DNA of 64,000 nucleotides from Chryseobacterium gwangjuense (GCF_021311115.1 NZ_JAJTNP010000003.1:307732-371731), one strand, 5' to 3'. Positions 8,339-17,955 are shown, counted from the stretch's first letter. The notes: a model not told the origin generated them from the sequence alone. Numbers and translations are program-made.

Positions 8339-10054
8339 ATGAATTTATTTACGGAAACCAATTTAAGTCCTGATATTCTTAAGGCAATTGGCGAACTGGG
8401 TTACGAAAGCCCGACAGAAATCCAAAAACAGACTATCCCTTTTATTCTTTCAGATATTCGCGACTTGATCGCACTTGCGCAAACAGGGACAGGCAAAACA
8501 GCAGCGTTTTCGCTTCCGATTTTGGATATGATTGACGAAACGAGTCGCAAAATCCAATTATTGGTGCTTTGTCCGACACGAGAATTATGTCTTCAGATTA
8601 CTAAAGACATAAAAAATTACTCTAAATACATGAAAGACATCAAAACTACAGCAGTTTATGGTGGAAGCAGTATTATGGAGCAAATCAGATCTTTGAAGGA
8701 TAAACCGCAAATTATTGTGGGAACTCCGGGTAGAGTTATTGATTTAATTAATAGAAAAGCGCTTGACTTTTCGGCTATTCATTGGTTGGTTTTAGACGAA
8801 GCTGATGAAATGCTTTCAATGGGTTTCAAAGACGAATTGGAAACAATTTTGAGCGAAACTCCTGAAACGAAACAAACTTTCTTATTCTCGGCTACGATGA
8901 GTAAAGAAGTGGAGAGAATTTCTAAGAATTATCTTACAAAACCACACAGAATTTCTGTAGGTTCTATTAACGAGGTTAAGAAGAACATTAAGCATGAATA
9001 CTATGTGACAGGTTACCGTCAGAAAAAAGAAGCTTTGAAAAGATTGATCGATTCAAACCCGAATCAGTATTCAATCATTTTCTGTAGAACAAGAATGGAA
9101 ACTCAGGAAATTGCAGATTTCTTGATGCAGAACGGTTATGCAGCAGATGCGCTTCATGGTGATCTTTCTCAGGCTCAGAGAGATACGGTAATGAAGAAGT
9201 TCAGATTGAAAAACATCGATATTTTGGTTGCGACTGACGTTGCAGCAAGAGGATTGGATGTAAACTCTCTGACTCACGTTATCCATTATTCTTTACCTGA
9301 TGATCCGGAAGTATTCGTTCACAGAAGTGGTAGAACGGGTAGAGCTGGAAAAGACGGTATTTCAATTGCTTTAATCAAGCCTGAAGAAAGCAGAAAACTT
9401 AAGCAGATAAAATCAGTTACTAAAATTGAGATTAACGAAGCTAGAATTCCTACGGGAGAAGATATCGTTAAAGCTCAAGTAGGAGGGGTTTTTGAAAGTC
9501 TTTTTGAAGTACACGAAGATTTCTTTGAATTTGATGATGCTTTAATTCCTGATTTATCAGAATTTACAAAAGAAGAATTGGTTCACAAATTACTTCAGTT
9601 CCAATTGAAAGATATTGCTCTTTATTATAAAGACAGACATGATCTTATGGAGCAGAAACTAAGCAGCAGAGATGATGACGGAGGTTCTAGAAGAGACAGA
9701 AGAGATCGTGATGGCAGAGGTAGAGATCGTGACCGCGATAGAGGAGAGAGAAGCGAAAGAAGTGGAGACAGAAGAGAACGTGGTGGAAAACCTAGAAAAA
9801 AGAATGATGATATGGTAAGATTCTTCTTTAATCTTGGTAAAAAAGATCAATTGAAGAAGCTTGATGTTTTAGACATTATCAATAAGGCTACATCAAACGG
9901 AAAAAGCAAAAAAAGAGCTGAAATTGGCGATATTGAAATTTTAGAGAAATTCTCTTTCTTTGAAGTTGAAAAATCGTTCAAAGGAGATCTTTTGAGCAAT
10001 ATCTCAAGTATGAAATTCAGAGGTAAAGATATGAGAGCTGAAGAGGCTAACTAA
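8339..10054 (+). CDS. ATP-dependent DEAD-box RNA helicase (CsdA/DeaD-like)
   Basis: Unwinds RNA, probably in ribosome assembly or cold adaptation. The helicase core fills residues 1-370: Q motif SPTEIQKQ, Walker A AQTGTGKT, the DEAD box in VLDEADEM, SAT, and motif [13 protein letters not shown] strongly charged linker rich in Arg, Asp and Gly follows (about residues 440-490). The C-terminus (about 495-565) resembles the DbpA RNA-binding domain (VRFFFNLGKKDQ). The 571 residues and this order fit the DeaD/CsdA group better than RhlE; the RhlE-type paralogue at 16605 lacks the C-terminal domain. Monocistronic, with a terminator at 10072. Confidence 0.9.
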   Translation: MNLFTETNLSPDILKAIGELGYESPTEIQKQTIPFILSDIRDLIALAQTGTGKTAAFSLPILDMIDETSRKIQLLVLCPTRELCLQITKDIKNYSKYMKDIKTTAVYGGSSIMEQIRSLKDKPQIIVGTPGRVIDLINRKALDFSAIHWLVLDEADEMLSMGFKDELETILSETPETKQTFLFSATMSKEVERISKNYLTKPHRISVGSINEVKKNIKHEYYVTGYRQKKEALKRLIDSNPNQYSIIFCRTRMETQEIADFLMQNGYAADALHGDLSQAQRDTVMKKFRLKNIDILVATDVAARGLDVNSLTHVIHYSLPDDPEVFVHRSGRTGRAGKDGISIALIKPEESRKLKQIKSVTKIEINEARIPTGEDIVKAQVGGVFESLFEVHEDFFEFDDALIPDLSEFTKEELVHKLLQFQLKDIALYYKDRHDLMEQKLSSRDDDGGSRRDRRDRDGRGRDRDRDRGERSERSGDRRERGGKPRKKNDDMVRFFFNLGKKDQLKKLDVLDIINKATSNGKSKKRAEIGDIEILEKFSFFEVEKSFKGDLLSNISSMKFRGKDMRAEEAN

Positions 10055-10071
10055 TCATCTGAAAATAATAT

Positions 10072-10101
10072 AAAAAACCGACTGTAAAGTCGGTTTTTTT
10101 A
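10072..10101 (+). terminator. Intrinsic terminator after the DEAD-box helicase gene
   Basis: A 12-bp stem (AAAAAACCGACT/AGTCGGTTTTTT) with a GTAA loop and a T run. Confidence 0.9.
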
Positions 10102-10206
10102 TTTGATAATCAGGAGTTAATGCAATGTTAACAAAACTTAATGCAACATGCTTTCAGGTAAGATGCTTTTTTAAGAAATTTGCACACGAATTATAAAAAC
10201 TTAAAA

Positions 10207-10845
10207 ATGGGAATTGGTAATATTTTCCACGCTTTTCAACCAAAAGATAAAATCTTCTTTGTGCTTTTTGAAAAAGTAACTGAAAACCTAGTAGCAATGT
10301 CTGAGGAATTCAACCACGGAATTAAAGACTTCGATCTTAATGACGATTCTATGTTGAAGAAGATGAGCGATTATGAACACAAAAATGATGAGCTTACTCA
10401 TGAGATCTTCGTAGAATTGGGAAAAAACTTTATTACTCCGTTCGATAGAGAAGATATCCATACGTTAGCAACAGGATTAGATGATATCGCAGATTACATC
10501 TACGCTTCTACAAAATATATTTTCTTATACAAGTCGCCAGAAATGAGGGCGTATTCAGATTTCTCTTTATTGATTCATAAAGCATGTCTTGAAATTCAGA
10601 ATGCAATGAAAAACCTTAAAGGGTTCAAAAATATGGAGCAGGTAAAAGAAGCTTGTATCAAAGTAAACTCTATTGAAAACATTGCAGACGATTTGTTGTC
10701 AAATTCTATGGTAGAATTATTCGAAACAAACGATGCGATCAATATTATCAAAGTTTCATCTGTACTTAATTATCTTGAAATAGTAACTGACAAAGCAGAA
10801 GATGTTGCCAATACGATTGAGAACATTATGATTAAATACGCTTAA
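10207..10845 (+). CDS. DUF47 family protein, PhoU-like partner of phosphate transport
   Basis: A 212-residue, entirely helical PhoU-related protein (PF01865). DUF47 proteins lie beside PiT phosphate transporters in many genomes and are thought to modulate them. Acidic, metal-binding-like stretches (HKNDELTHEIF and DREDIHTLATGLDDIADYI) resemble the metal-binding repeats of PhoU. The ATG at 10207 (MGIGNIFHAFQ) is preferred over an upstream start at 10180, which would add nine residues not seen in the family. The PiT gene follows after 20 bases, so the two are surely co-transcribed. Confidence 0.85.
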   Translation: MGIGNIFHAFQPKDKIFFVLFEKVTENLVAMSEEFNHGIKDFDLNDDSMLKKMSDYEHKNDELTHEIFVELGKNFITPFDREDIHTLATGLDDIADYIYASTKYIFLYKSPEMRAYSDFSLLIHKACLEIQNAMKNLKGFKNMEQVKEACIKVNSIENIADDLLSNSMVELFETNDAINIIKVSSVLNYLEIVTDKAEDVANTIENIMIKYA

Positions 10846-10865
10846 TTAATAATTATAATTAACAA

Positions 10866-12008
10866 ATGGAATTTCCGATTTTACTTATAGTTATTATTGC
10901 CTTGGCTTTAATCTTCGATTACATCAATGGTTTCCATGATGCTGCCAATTCAATTGCGACTATTGTTTCTACAAAAGTTTTAACTCCATTCCAGGCTGTA
11001 CTTTGGGCAGCACTTTGGAACTTTGCCGCTTTCTTTATTGCTGCTTATATTATTGGAGAATTTAAAATTGGTAATACAATTGCCAAGACCGTAAACGAGA
11101 ATTTTATCACCCTTGAAGTCATATTTTCCGGACTTGTAGCTGCCATCGCTTGGAACCTTTTAACATGGTGGTTTGGTATTCCTTCCTCTTCTTCGCACAC
11201 ATTGATCGGAGGATTTTTGGGAGCCGCTTTAATGCATGCTTTCATGATGGATTATCAAGCAGTTGCTACAGCACAGCCGGATTTAGGCATGTGGGACACA
11301 ATTAAAGAAGCTTTTAATCAGGTTACCCATCAGAGTGTGGTTAAGTTTGAGAAAGTAATTCCTATTTTCCTATTTATTTTCATGGCTCCAATTATAGGGA
11401 TGATTATTTCAATTATTATTACTTTAATTATCGTTCATCTTTATAAGAAATCAAACCCACATAAAGCGGATAAGTCTTTCAAAAGATTACAATTGGCATC
11501 TTCAGCATTGTTCAGTTTGGGACATGGTTTGAATGACGCTCAGAAAGTAATGGGTATTATTGGAGCAGCAGTGATTTACTATCATGTGAACATGCTTCAG
11601 GATGCACAATATTTAAATATTCCTTCTGCAGACCGTTTCGATTATTTTGCTTCTCATTATATCTGGGTTCCATTGGTTTCGTTCATTGCAATTGCTTTGG
11701 GAACCATGAGTGGAGGTTGGAAGATCATCAAAACAATGGGAACTAAAATTACAAAAGTAACTTCACTGGAAGGTGTAAGTGCTGAAACAGCAGGTGCGAT
11801 TACCTTATTCATTACAGATCACTTTGGTATTCCTGTTTCTACAACACATACGATTACAGGTTCTATCATCGGGGTTGGATTAACGAAAAGAATCTCTGCT
11901 GTAAGATGGGGGATTACTGTAAGCCTTCTTTGGGCTTGGGTGTTAACCATTCCAATTTCTGCAATTGTTGCAGGAGTGACGTACCTTTTGGTAACATTTT
12001 TATCTTAA
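10866..12008 (+). CDS. Inorganic phosphate transporter, PiT family
   Basis: A low-affinity phosphate symporter of the inner membrane. The PiT signature occurs twice as expected: FDYINGFHDAANSIATIVST near residue 18, and GHGLNDAQKVMG with GIPVSTTHTITGSI in the second half. About 10 hydrophobic helices are visible, with a hydrophilic loop near residues 190-205. The 380-residue length suits the bacterial group. It is the second gene of the DUF47-PiT operon and ends at a strong terminator. Confidence 0.92.
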   Translation: MEFPILLIVIIALALIFDYINGFHDAANSIATIVSTKVLTPFQAVLWAALWNFAAFFIAAYIIGEFKIGNTIAKTVNENFITLEVIFSGLVAAIAWNLLTWWFGIPSSSSHTLIGGFLGAALMHAFMMDYQAVATAQPDLGMWDTIKEAFNQVTHQSVVKFEKVIPIFLFIFMAPIIGMIISIIITLIIVHLYKKSNPHKADKSFKRLQLASSALFSLGHGLNDAQKVMGIIGAAVIYYHVNMLQDAQYLNIPSADRFDYFASHYIWVPLVSFIAIALGTMSGGWKIIKTMGTKITKVTSLEGVSAETAGAITLFITDHFGIPVSTTHTITGSIIGVGLTKRISAVRWGITVSLLWAWVLTIPISAIVAGVTYLLVTFLS

Positions 12009-12030
12009 AATAAAAATTTAGAATATAATT

Positions 12031-12059
12031 AAACTTTGCTCATTTGGGCAAAGTTTTTT
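12031..12059 (+). terminator. Intrinsic terminator after the PiT gene
   Basis: A 9-bp perfect stem AAACTTTGC/GCAAAGTTT with an 8-base loop followed by T. Confidence 0.9.
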
Positions 12060-12083
12060 GTTTTATAAAGCCCTGAAAAATCG

Positions 12084-12091
12084 TATTTTTG
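12084..12091 (+). promoter_or_regulatory. -7 promoter element (TATTTTTG) of the polyprenyl synthetase gene
   Basis: An exact TANNTTTG match 18 bases before the ATG at 12110. It covers an alternative TTG start at 12089, which argues against that start. Confidence 0.6.
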
Positions 12092-12109
12092 TTCAAATTA
12101 TTAGAATTT

Positions 12110-13081
12110 ATGGAATTTTTAGACAGATACCAACAGCTTGTTGCGGATGCTATTCAAAAGTATACTTTCAAAGATAAACCTGCAGAATTATATGATCCGA
12201 TGAATTACATTATTTCACATGGTGGAAAGCGTCTTCGTCCGATTATGGTTTTAATGGCGTGTGATTTATTTGGAGGAGATTTGAAGCAGGCAATAAAACC
12301 GGCTTTGGCTATCGAGTTTTTCCATAATTTCACGCTTATCCATGATGATATTATGGATGAAGCTCCTTTGAGAAGAAATAAACCAACTATCCATACTTTG
12401 CATGGTATTAATGTAGGAATTCTTTCAGGAGATGGATTAATGCTGAAAGCGTATAAGTTTTTTGAAGATCTTGAACCAGAGATTTTCAAAGCTTGTATCA
12501 GAATTTTCACTCATACAGGTTTGCTTTTATGTGAAGGACAGCAGTATGATATTAATTTTGAAACACAGGAAAATGTAACTTTTGATGATTACATCAGAAT
12601 GATTACCTATAAAACAGGTGTTTTGAGTGCTTCTTCTTTTGAAATCGGAGCATTGATTGCAAAAGCGAATTTCAAAGATGCCAAAGCTATTTTTAACTTC
12701 GGAAAACACATTGGGATTGCCTTCCAGATTATGGATGATTATTTGGATGTATTCGGAGATCAGGCACAATTCGGTAAAAAGCACGCCGGAGATATTTATG
12801 AAAATAAAAAGACGGTTCTTTATCTGATGGCGAGAGAATATGCAACAGAAGAAGAAAGAAAAGAACTGGATTACTGGTACTCTAAAAAGACCGATAATAT
12901 CGATAAGGTATACGGAGTTGAAAAGATTTTCAGAAGAACAAAAGTAGACGAGAAAGCATTGCGTTTGATCGAAAAACATAATGAAATCGGGCAAAGCTAC
13001 CTTCAGAAGATCGATATTCCGGAAGAAAAGAAAAAACCATTTACAGAACTGGCAAATTATTTATTGAGAAGAGAAAGCTAA
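12110..13081 (+). CDS. Polyprenyl diphosphate synthase (trans-isoprenyl diphosphate synthase)
   Basis: Condenses isopentenyl diphosphate onto an allylic diphosphate to make a long isoprenoid chain, probably the menaquinone side chain. The 323-residue protein has both aspartate-rich motifs: DDIMDEAPLRR (first, about residue 79) and DDYLDVFGD (second, near residue 210). GGKRLRP near residue 39 binds the homoallylic substrate. Chain length cannot be fixed from sequence; flavobacteria usually carry MK-6. It may co-transcribe with the GSCFA run 76 bases downstream, although a large hairpin lies between. Confidence 0.9.
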   Translation: MEFLDRYQQLVADAIQKYTFKDKPAELYDPMNYIISHGGKRLRPIMVLMACDLFGGDLKQAIKPALAIEFFHNFTLIHDDIMDEAPLRRNKPTIHTLHGINVGILSGDGLMLKAYKFFEDLEPEIFKACIRIFTHTGLLLCEGQQYDINFETQENVTFDDYIRMITYKTGVLSASSFEIGALIAKANFKDAKAIFNFGKHIGIAFQIMDDYLDVFGDQAQFGKKHAGDIYENKKTVLYLMAREYATEEERKELDYWYSKKTDNIDKVYGVEKIFRRTKVDEKALRLIEKHNEIGQSYLQKIDIPEEKKKPFTELANYLLRRES

Positions 13082-13095
13082 AAAAGATAGTAGAT

Positions 13096-13132
13096 CTTAG
13101 GTTGCAGGTAGCAGATTTACCTGCAACCTAAG
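13096..13132 (+). repeat. Large intergenic hairpin in a word-repeat island
   Basis: Two 15-base arms, CTTAGGTTGCAGGTA and TACCTGCAACCTAAG, are perfectly complementary with a 7-base loop. A third partial copy (ACCTGCAACCTA) follows immediately. There is no T run, so it is not a standard terminator. It belongs to the short-word repeat islands seen at several gene boundaries here. Confidence 0.8.
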
Positions 13133-13157
13133 ACCTGCAACCTATCATCTATTACAA

Positions 13158-14117
13158 ATGAAATTCAGGACGGAAGTTGACCTTAAAGAATCGGAGAAGA
13201 AGATTGAAGTTGAAGATAAACTATTTTCGATAGGCTCCTGTTTTGCGTCAGAAATGTCGGATTTATTCCAAAAAGGACAATTACAGACCGTAAATAATCC
13301 GTTTGGAACTATTTTTAACCCGTTTTCGATTAATAATTCAATAAAAAGGCTTCACGATGCTGAGTTTTATATTGAAGATGATTTAATTGCCTTTAACGAT
13401 GAATTTATTTCGTTAGATCATCATACAAGCTTTGATACGAGATATATTCATCAGACTTTAGCTAAAATTAATGCCAAGATTGAAGAAGGAAATTCTTTTC
13501 TTCAAAATTCAAACTGGATTATCATAACGTACGGAACTTCATTTATTTATGAATTTATTCCAAAGCAAAAACTGGTGGCAAACTGTCACAAAATCCCACA
13601 AAAATTTTTCGAAAAAAGATTGCTGACTCATCAGGAGCTTACCGAATCTATTTACCATACAGTTTTAAATTTAAATGATATCTGTACAAATGATGTTCAG
13701 ATTTTATTTACGGTTTCACCGGTTCGTCACACAAAGGACGGAATGGTTGAAAATCAGTTGAGTAAATCAAAATTAATCACTGCAATTCATGAAATTATTC
13801 CGCAGTTCGAAAACTGTCATTACCTTCCGATTTATGAAATTTTAATGGATGATCTTCGGGATTATCGTTTTTATAAAGAAGATATGATTCATCCTAACAA
13901 TCAAGCAGTTAATTATATTTTTGAGAAGTTCGGGAATGCTTATTTTTCTGAGTTGACAAAAGATTTTATCAAAGAGAATTTTAAAATCAGTAAAGCTTTG
14001 GAACACAGAACGGATGATGAAAAAGATCCTAAATATATTGAGTTTAAGGAGAAATTAAGCCAAAGAATTGAGGCTCAAAAGCAGAAGGTAAAACATAAAA
14101 TATTTTCAAATGGTTGA
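13158..14117 (+). CDS. GSCFA domain-containing protein
   Basis: A 319-residue soluble protein with the family-defining motif SIGSCFASEM at about residues 27-36. GSCFA proteins belong to the SGNH/GDSL-like hydrolase fold; the Ser of GSCFA is the likely nucleophile and DMIHPNNQA near residue 240 supplies Asp and His of the triad. No substrate is established. It is the first gene of a tight run: it overlaps DUF4269 by 8 bases, and TatD and a membrane protein follow within a few bases each. Confidence 0.85.
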   Translation: MKFRTEVDLKESEKKIEVEDKLFSIGSCFASEMSDLFQKGQLQTVNNPFGTIFNPFSINNSIKRLHDAEFYIEDDLIAFNDEFISLDHHTSFDTRYIHQTLAKINAKIEEGNSFLQNSNWIIITYGTSFIYEFIPKQKLVANCHKIPQKFFEKRLLTHQELTESIYHTVLNLNDICTNDVQILFTVSPVRHTKDGMVENQLSKSKLITAIHEIIPQFENCHYLPIYEILMDDLRDYRFYKEDMIHPNNQAVNYIFEKFGNAYFSELTKDFIKENFKISKALEHRTDDEKDPKYIEFKEKLSQRIEAQKQKVKHKIFSNG

Positions 14118-14637
14118 TTTTACGACCATCGAATATTTGAAGAATGGAAATGATAAGCAAAAAAGAGCTTATGACGTTCTTACGAGACATCGGTTTTTTG
14201 AAAAATTAAAAGAGTATTCTCCCATTTTAGCAGGAACAATTCCTATAGAGATTGATATTGAAGGAAGTGATCTGGATATTATTTGCGAGGTTGATCTTCA
14301 ATTTGAAGAAGACTTTTTGGATGATTTAATGTTCGGTAAACTTATTCCTGATGATATGGAAGTTAATGTTGAACATCCTATTATTCATGGTGAGGAATGT
14401 ATTGTTTTAAATTTTATACTAGAAGAATTTCCTGTTGAAATTTTTGGACAAAATAAACCGACCATTGAGCAAAATGCTTATCGACATATGATTGCTGAAT
14501 ACAAAATATTACAGGCAAAAGGAGAGGATTTTAAACAAAAAATAATAGAATTAAAGAACAAAGGAATCAAAACAGAACCTGCTTTCGGAATGTTGCTGGG
14601 GTTGGATAATCCTTATGAAGATCTATTGAAATTTTAA
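14110..14637 (+). CDS. DUF4269 domain-containing protein
   Basis: A 175-residue protein that matches DUF4269. The segment AGTIPIEIDIEGSDLDIICEV looks like a nucleotidyltransferase-fold G-S-x-D-x-D region, so a minimal nucleotidyltransferase or an inactive relative is plausible; no function is established. It overlaps the 3' end of the GSCFA gene by 8 bases and lies 5 bases ahead of tatD, so it is translated in the same operon. Confidence 0.8.
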   Translation: MVDFTTIEYLKNGNDKQKRAYDVLTRHRFFEKLKEYSPILAGTIPIEIDIEGSDLDIICEVDLQFEEDFLDDLMFGKLIPDDMEVNVEHPIIHGEECIVLNFILEEFPVEIFGQNKPTIEQNAYRHMIAEYKILQAKGEDFKQKIIELKNKGIKTEPAFGMLLGLDNPYEDLLKF

Positions 14638-14642
14638 AGACA

Positions 14643-15407
14643 ATGATTGATACACATACGCATTTATACGCTGAAGAATTTGATGAAGACAGAAAAGAAA
14701 CAATTCAAAGGGCTTTAGATAAAGGAATTACAGAATTTTATCTTCCGGCGATCGATTCAGAATCTCATGAAAAGATGCTACAGCTGGAAGCGGAGTATCC
14801 GAACCATATTTTTTCCATGATGGGATTACATCCTTGCTATGTAAAACCTGAAACTTGGGAAAAAGAATTGGAAATTGTTAAGAATTACCTTGATCAGAGA
14901 GCTTTTCCGGCTATCGGAGAAATCGGAATTGATTTGTACTGGGATAAAACGACACTGGATATTCAGGTAAAAGTCTTTGAACAGCAAATTGATTGGGCGA
15001 TTGAAAAGGATCTGCCGATTGTCATTCATACCAGAGAAAGTTTTGATGAAACTTTTGAGGTACTGGAAAGAAAAAAGCATCCGAAATTAAGAGGGATTTT
15101 CCATTGCTTTTCGGGGAATTTAGAACAGGCAAAACACGCAATTGACTTAAATTTCATTTTGGGAATCGGTGGAGTAGTCACATTTAAAAATGGTAAAATT
15201 GATCAGTTTTTACATGAAATTCCTTTAGATAAAATTGTTCTGGAAACAGATTCTCCTTATTTAGCACCGGTTCCGCACCGAGGGAAAAGAAATGAAAGCT
15301 CCTATCTTGATTTGGTTGCCGGAAAATTGGTGGATATTTATAAAGTAGATTTCTCGGAGATTGATAAGATAACAACGGAGAATGCTTTAAATTTATTTAA
15401 TAAATAG
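14643..15407 (+). CDS. TatD family metal-dependent hydrolase
   Basis: A 254-residue TIM-barrel metalloenzyme of the amidohydrolase superfamily, reported as a DNase or 3'-5' exonuclease in other bacteria. Metal ligands fit: IDTHTHLY at the start (two His), GEIGIDLYWD (Glu), VIHTRES (His), FHCFSG (His) and LETDSPYLAP (Asp). The length is normal. It is the third gene of the GSCFA-DUF4269-TatD run. Confidence 0.9.
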   Translation: MIDTHTHLYAEEFDEDRKETIQRALDKGITEFYLPAIDSESHEKMLQLEAEYPNHIFSMMGLHPCYVKPETWEKELEIVKNYLDQRAFPAIGEIGIDLYWDKTTLDIQVKVFEQQIDWAIEKDLPIVIHTRESFDETFEVLERKKHPKLRGIFHCFSGNLEQAKHAIDLNFILGIGGVVTFKNGKIDQFLHEIPLDKIVLETDSPYLAPVPHRGKRNESSYLDLVAGKLVDIYKVDFSEIDKITTENALNLFNK

Positions 15408-15414
15408 AAAGTGA

Positions 15415-16578
15415 ATGATCGATAAAGTATTCAATTTTTTTGAAAATGAAAAAATAATGAAGTATATAATGTTCTTTATATATTTTGTTATTAATACTTT
15501 ATTTTTAGTTAAGTATGGAATAAGGCAGGATAAAGTTCCTGTTTTTATTTTAATTGTGTTGTTTTGTGTTTTTCATTTTCTGATTTTTAGTGGATATGAT
15601 TTCTTTATTAAAAGGATTAAAATATCTCGAAAAATTCTTTATGGGTTCATACTTTTCAGTGGGCTTTTCTATCTAGTATTATCACATTTGATTAAAGATC
15701 CTTATCAGCTTAAGATTGATAGATGGCAAACCATAGAGTACTCCTTAGATTATTGGTTGAATGGGAAATATATCTATGATACTAAGAATTTCATGGGAAA
15801 TATTCCTTCCTATTTGCCGGGACAACTCCTTTTTTTAGTGATATTTCGTTTTTTAGGGAATGTAGGGTATATACAGGTAGCAAGTTTGTTGTTGTTCAGT
15901 TTTGCTATTGTAAAAGAATTTAAAAATAATAATATTCGTCTTTGGGGTATTCTACTGTTGGGGACTTCATTATCGTTTATTTATGAGGCTGTTTGTAAAA
16001 GTGACTTTATTTCTTCATTTATCATTACCTCAGTTTTTATCATATTCTGGCATAAAAAATTTGAGAAAAATTATTTTGAGATGCCAGTTTTATTAGGAAT
16101 TATTTTGGGAGTAATCTGCCTTACGAGAAGCGTTGTTATTATTCCCTTAGTATTATTTTTATTTAAACCTTTTTTCAGTGCGAGCTTGGGAAGTAAAATC
16201 AAATTTTCTTTAGCGTTTTTAATAATTGCAGGTACATTGCTAATGTCTGTTCTTTTACCTGCCAAAGACTTTGATTATATATTAAAACACAACCCTTTGC
16301 AAATGCAAGGTCAGTCAAATACTATTGTCGTGTTATTTTTCCTTATTTTAACAGCATTTTTTTCGCTGTTTGTAAAGAATATCAAACAGATTTTTTATTT
16401 ATCAACTATTATCATTTTCTGCTTAATGTCTGCTCATCTCATTGAACAAGCAATCCGAGGAAGTAGCTATAATTTTTTTAATATTACCTATTTAGCAGCA
16501 GCATTACCGTTTTGTATTGTAAGTTATTGTTTTCTTTTAGATAAAGATGGCAAAACAAAATTGTATACCCAAAAATAA
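15415..16578 (+). CDS. Multi-pass membrane protein, possibly a GT-C glycosyltransferase
   Basis: I do not recognise a named family. The 387 residues form about 10 to 12 hydrophobic helices. The first long periplasmic loop, around residues 97-135, reads DRWQTIEYSLDYWLNGK and then YIYDTKNFMGNIPSYLPG, which recalls GT-C transferases, where an acidic residue in the first external loop is catalytic and the donor is a polyprenyl-linked sugar. This is suggestive only. It lies 7 bases after tatD and ends at a bidirectional terminator. If it is a GT-C enzyme, the lipid-linked sugar made at 36.4-40.0 kb would be a candidate donor. Confidence 0.5.
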   Translation: MIDKVFNFFENEKIMKYIMFFIYFVINTLFLVKYGIRQDKVPVFILIVLFCVFHFLIFSGYDFFIKRIKISRKILYGFILFSGLFYLVLSHLIKDPYQLKIDRWQTIEYSLDYWLNGKYIYDTKNFMGNIPSYLPGQLLFLVIFRFLGNVGYIQVASLLLFSFAIVKEFKNNNIRLWGILLLGTSLSFIYEAVCKSDFISSFIITSVFIIFWHKKFEKNYFEMPVLLGIILGVICLTRSVVIIPLVLFLFKPFFSASLGSKIKFSLAFLIIAGTLLMSVLLPAKDFDYILKHNPLQMQGQSNTIVVLFFLILTAFFSLFVKNIKQIFYLSTIIIFCLMSAHLIEQAIRGSSYNFFNITYLAAALPFCIVSYCFLLDKDGKTKLYTQK

Positions 16579-16602
16579 AACCTTCCAATCGGAAGGTTTT
16601 AC
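16577..16602. terminator. Bidirectional intrinsic terminator
   Basis: A 10-bp perfect stem AAAACCTTCC/GGAAGGTTTT with an AATC loop sits between two convergent genes and gives a T run in both directions. Confidence 0.85.
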
Positions 16603-16604
16603 CA

Positions 16605-17900
16605 TTATTTTTTTCTTGTGAAATTTTTATTTTTTGGCTTTTTAAAACCCAAAGTTGGGGTTGCGGTTCCCTGTTTTTTCTTAGGAGGTCTCGATGAATT
16701 GGAGGATTGAGGTCTTCCACCTCCTGCAGAAACAGGTTTATTGTTTGAGTCTCTTTTCTGTGCTACCAAGTTATCGGTATGGAACGGATGATCTTTTACA
16801 ATCGGGATTTTCATTCCGATTAATTTCTCGGTATTTTTTAAGTTTAATAAATCCAAACCGTCTACAAAAGAAATAGAAGTTCCTTCAGCTCCTGCTCTTC
16901 CTGTTCTTCCAATTCGGTGAACGTAGGTTTCAGAGACGTCTGAAAGCTCAAAATTTACCACATATTTTAGCTCGTCAATATCAATTCCTCTTGCTGCGAT
17001 ATCAGTAGCTACTAACACTCTGGTTTTTCCGGATTTAAAATTGCTTAAAGCATTCTGACGGGCATTCTGAGATTTGTTTCCATGAATGGCTTCAGTAGAA
17101 ATATTGTCTTTTTGAAGTTTTCTTGCGATTTTGTCAGCTCCATGTTTAGTTCTTGCAAAAACTAAAACAGAATCGGAAATATCGTTTTTTAAAATATGAG
17201 TAAGAAGATCTAATTTGTCTTCTTTTTCCACAAAATATACCGATTGCTTAATGGTCTCTGCAGTCGAAGAAACCGGGGTTACTTCTACCTTTACAGGATT
17301 GTTAAGGATAGAACCTGCCAACTTTTGAATTTCTGCAGGCATGGTCGCTGAGAAAAACAAAGTTTGCCTTTTCTGAGGCAAAAGCTTGATTACTCTTTTC
17401 ACATCATGTACAAACCCCATATCAAGCATTCTGTCTGCTTCATCCAAAACAAAGATTTCAAGGTTTTTCAGACTGATAATTCCCTGAGCAATAAAGTCTA
17501 ATAATCTTCCCGGTGTAGCCACCAAAATATCAACACCTTTTCTCAGTGCAGCTTCCTGATTTCCCTGTTTTACCCCTCCAAAAATCACCAAATGTTTTAA
17601 GGGAAGATACTTTCCATAGGCTTTGATGTTTTCTTCAATTTGTATTGCCAATTCCCTTGTAGGAGTTAATATTAAAGCTTTAATATTTTTATTGGGCGTT
17701 TTATTTTTAGAAAGATTCTGTAAAATAGGGATCGCAAATGCTGCTGTTTTTCCTGTCCCTGTTTGTGCACAACCTAGAAAATCTCTCCCTTTTATGATTT
17801 CAGGAATCGATTTTTCCTGAATAGGAGTAGGGTTGGTATATCCTTGTTCCTGAATTGCTTTTGCAATAGGATCTATTAAGTTTAAGTCTGTAAAATTCAA
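16605..17900 (-). CDS. DEAD-box RNA helicase, RhlE-like
   Basis: A 431-residue ATP-dependent RNA helicase. All core motifs are present: Q motif NPTPIQEK, Walker [18 protein letters not shown], the DEAD box in [16 protein letters not shown], and [16 protein letters not shown] after DEAD is typical of RhlE. The C-terminus (about residues 375-431) is a basic tail ending TRKK, without the DbpA-like domain seen in the helicase at 8339. It has its own promoter, and a 9-bp inverted repeat in the 5' untranslated region may regulate it. Roles in ribosome maturation or RNA decay are inferred from the family. Confidence 0.9.
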   Translation of the reverse strand: MNFTDLNLIDPIAKAIQEQGYTNPTPIQEKSIPEIIKGRDFLGCAQTGTGKTAAFAIPILQNLSKNKTPNKNIKALILTPTRELAIQIEENIKAYGKYLPLKHLVIFGGVKQGNQEAALRKGVDILVATPGRLLDFIAQGIISLKNLEIFVLDEADRMLDMGFVHDVKRVIKLLPQKRQTLFFSATMPAEIQKLAGSILNNPVKVEVTPVSSTAETIKQSVYFVEKEDKLDLLTHILKNDISDSVLVFARTKHGADKIARKLQKDNISTEAIHGNKSQNARQNALSNFKSGKTRVLVATDIAARGIDIDELKYVVNFELSDVSETYVHRIGRTGRAGAEGTSISFVDGLDLLNLKNTEKLIGMKIPIVKDHPFHTDNLVAQKRDSNNKPVSAGGGRPQSSNSSRPPKKKQGTATPTLGFKKPKNKNFTRKK

Positions 17901-17924
17901 GTGAATTATTTTTAATTAAATAAA

Positions 17925-17947
17925 AATTCCTTCAAAATGAAGGAATT
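17925..17947 (-). promoter_or_regulatory. Stem-loop in the 5' leader of the RhlE-like gene
   Basis: A perfect 9-bp inverted repeat AATTCCTTC/GAAGGAATT with a 5-base loop lies between the -7 box and the start codon, 25 bases before the ATG, so it would be in the transcript. No T run follows. Confidence 0.6.
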
Positions 17948-17955
17948 ATGTTTTG

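Noticed and set aside
9659..9850. Minus-strand frame in the helicase Arg/Asp-rich linker
   Set aside because: It is the mirror of a low-complexity coding region and has a serine/isoleucine-rich translation with no start signal.
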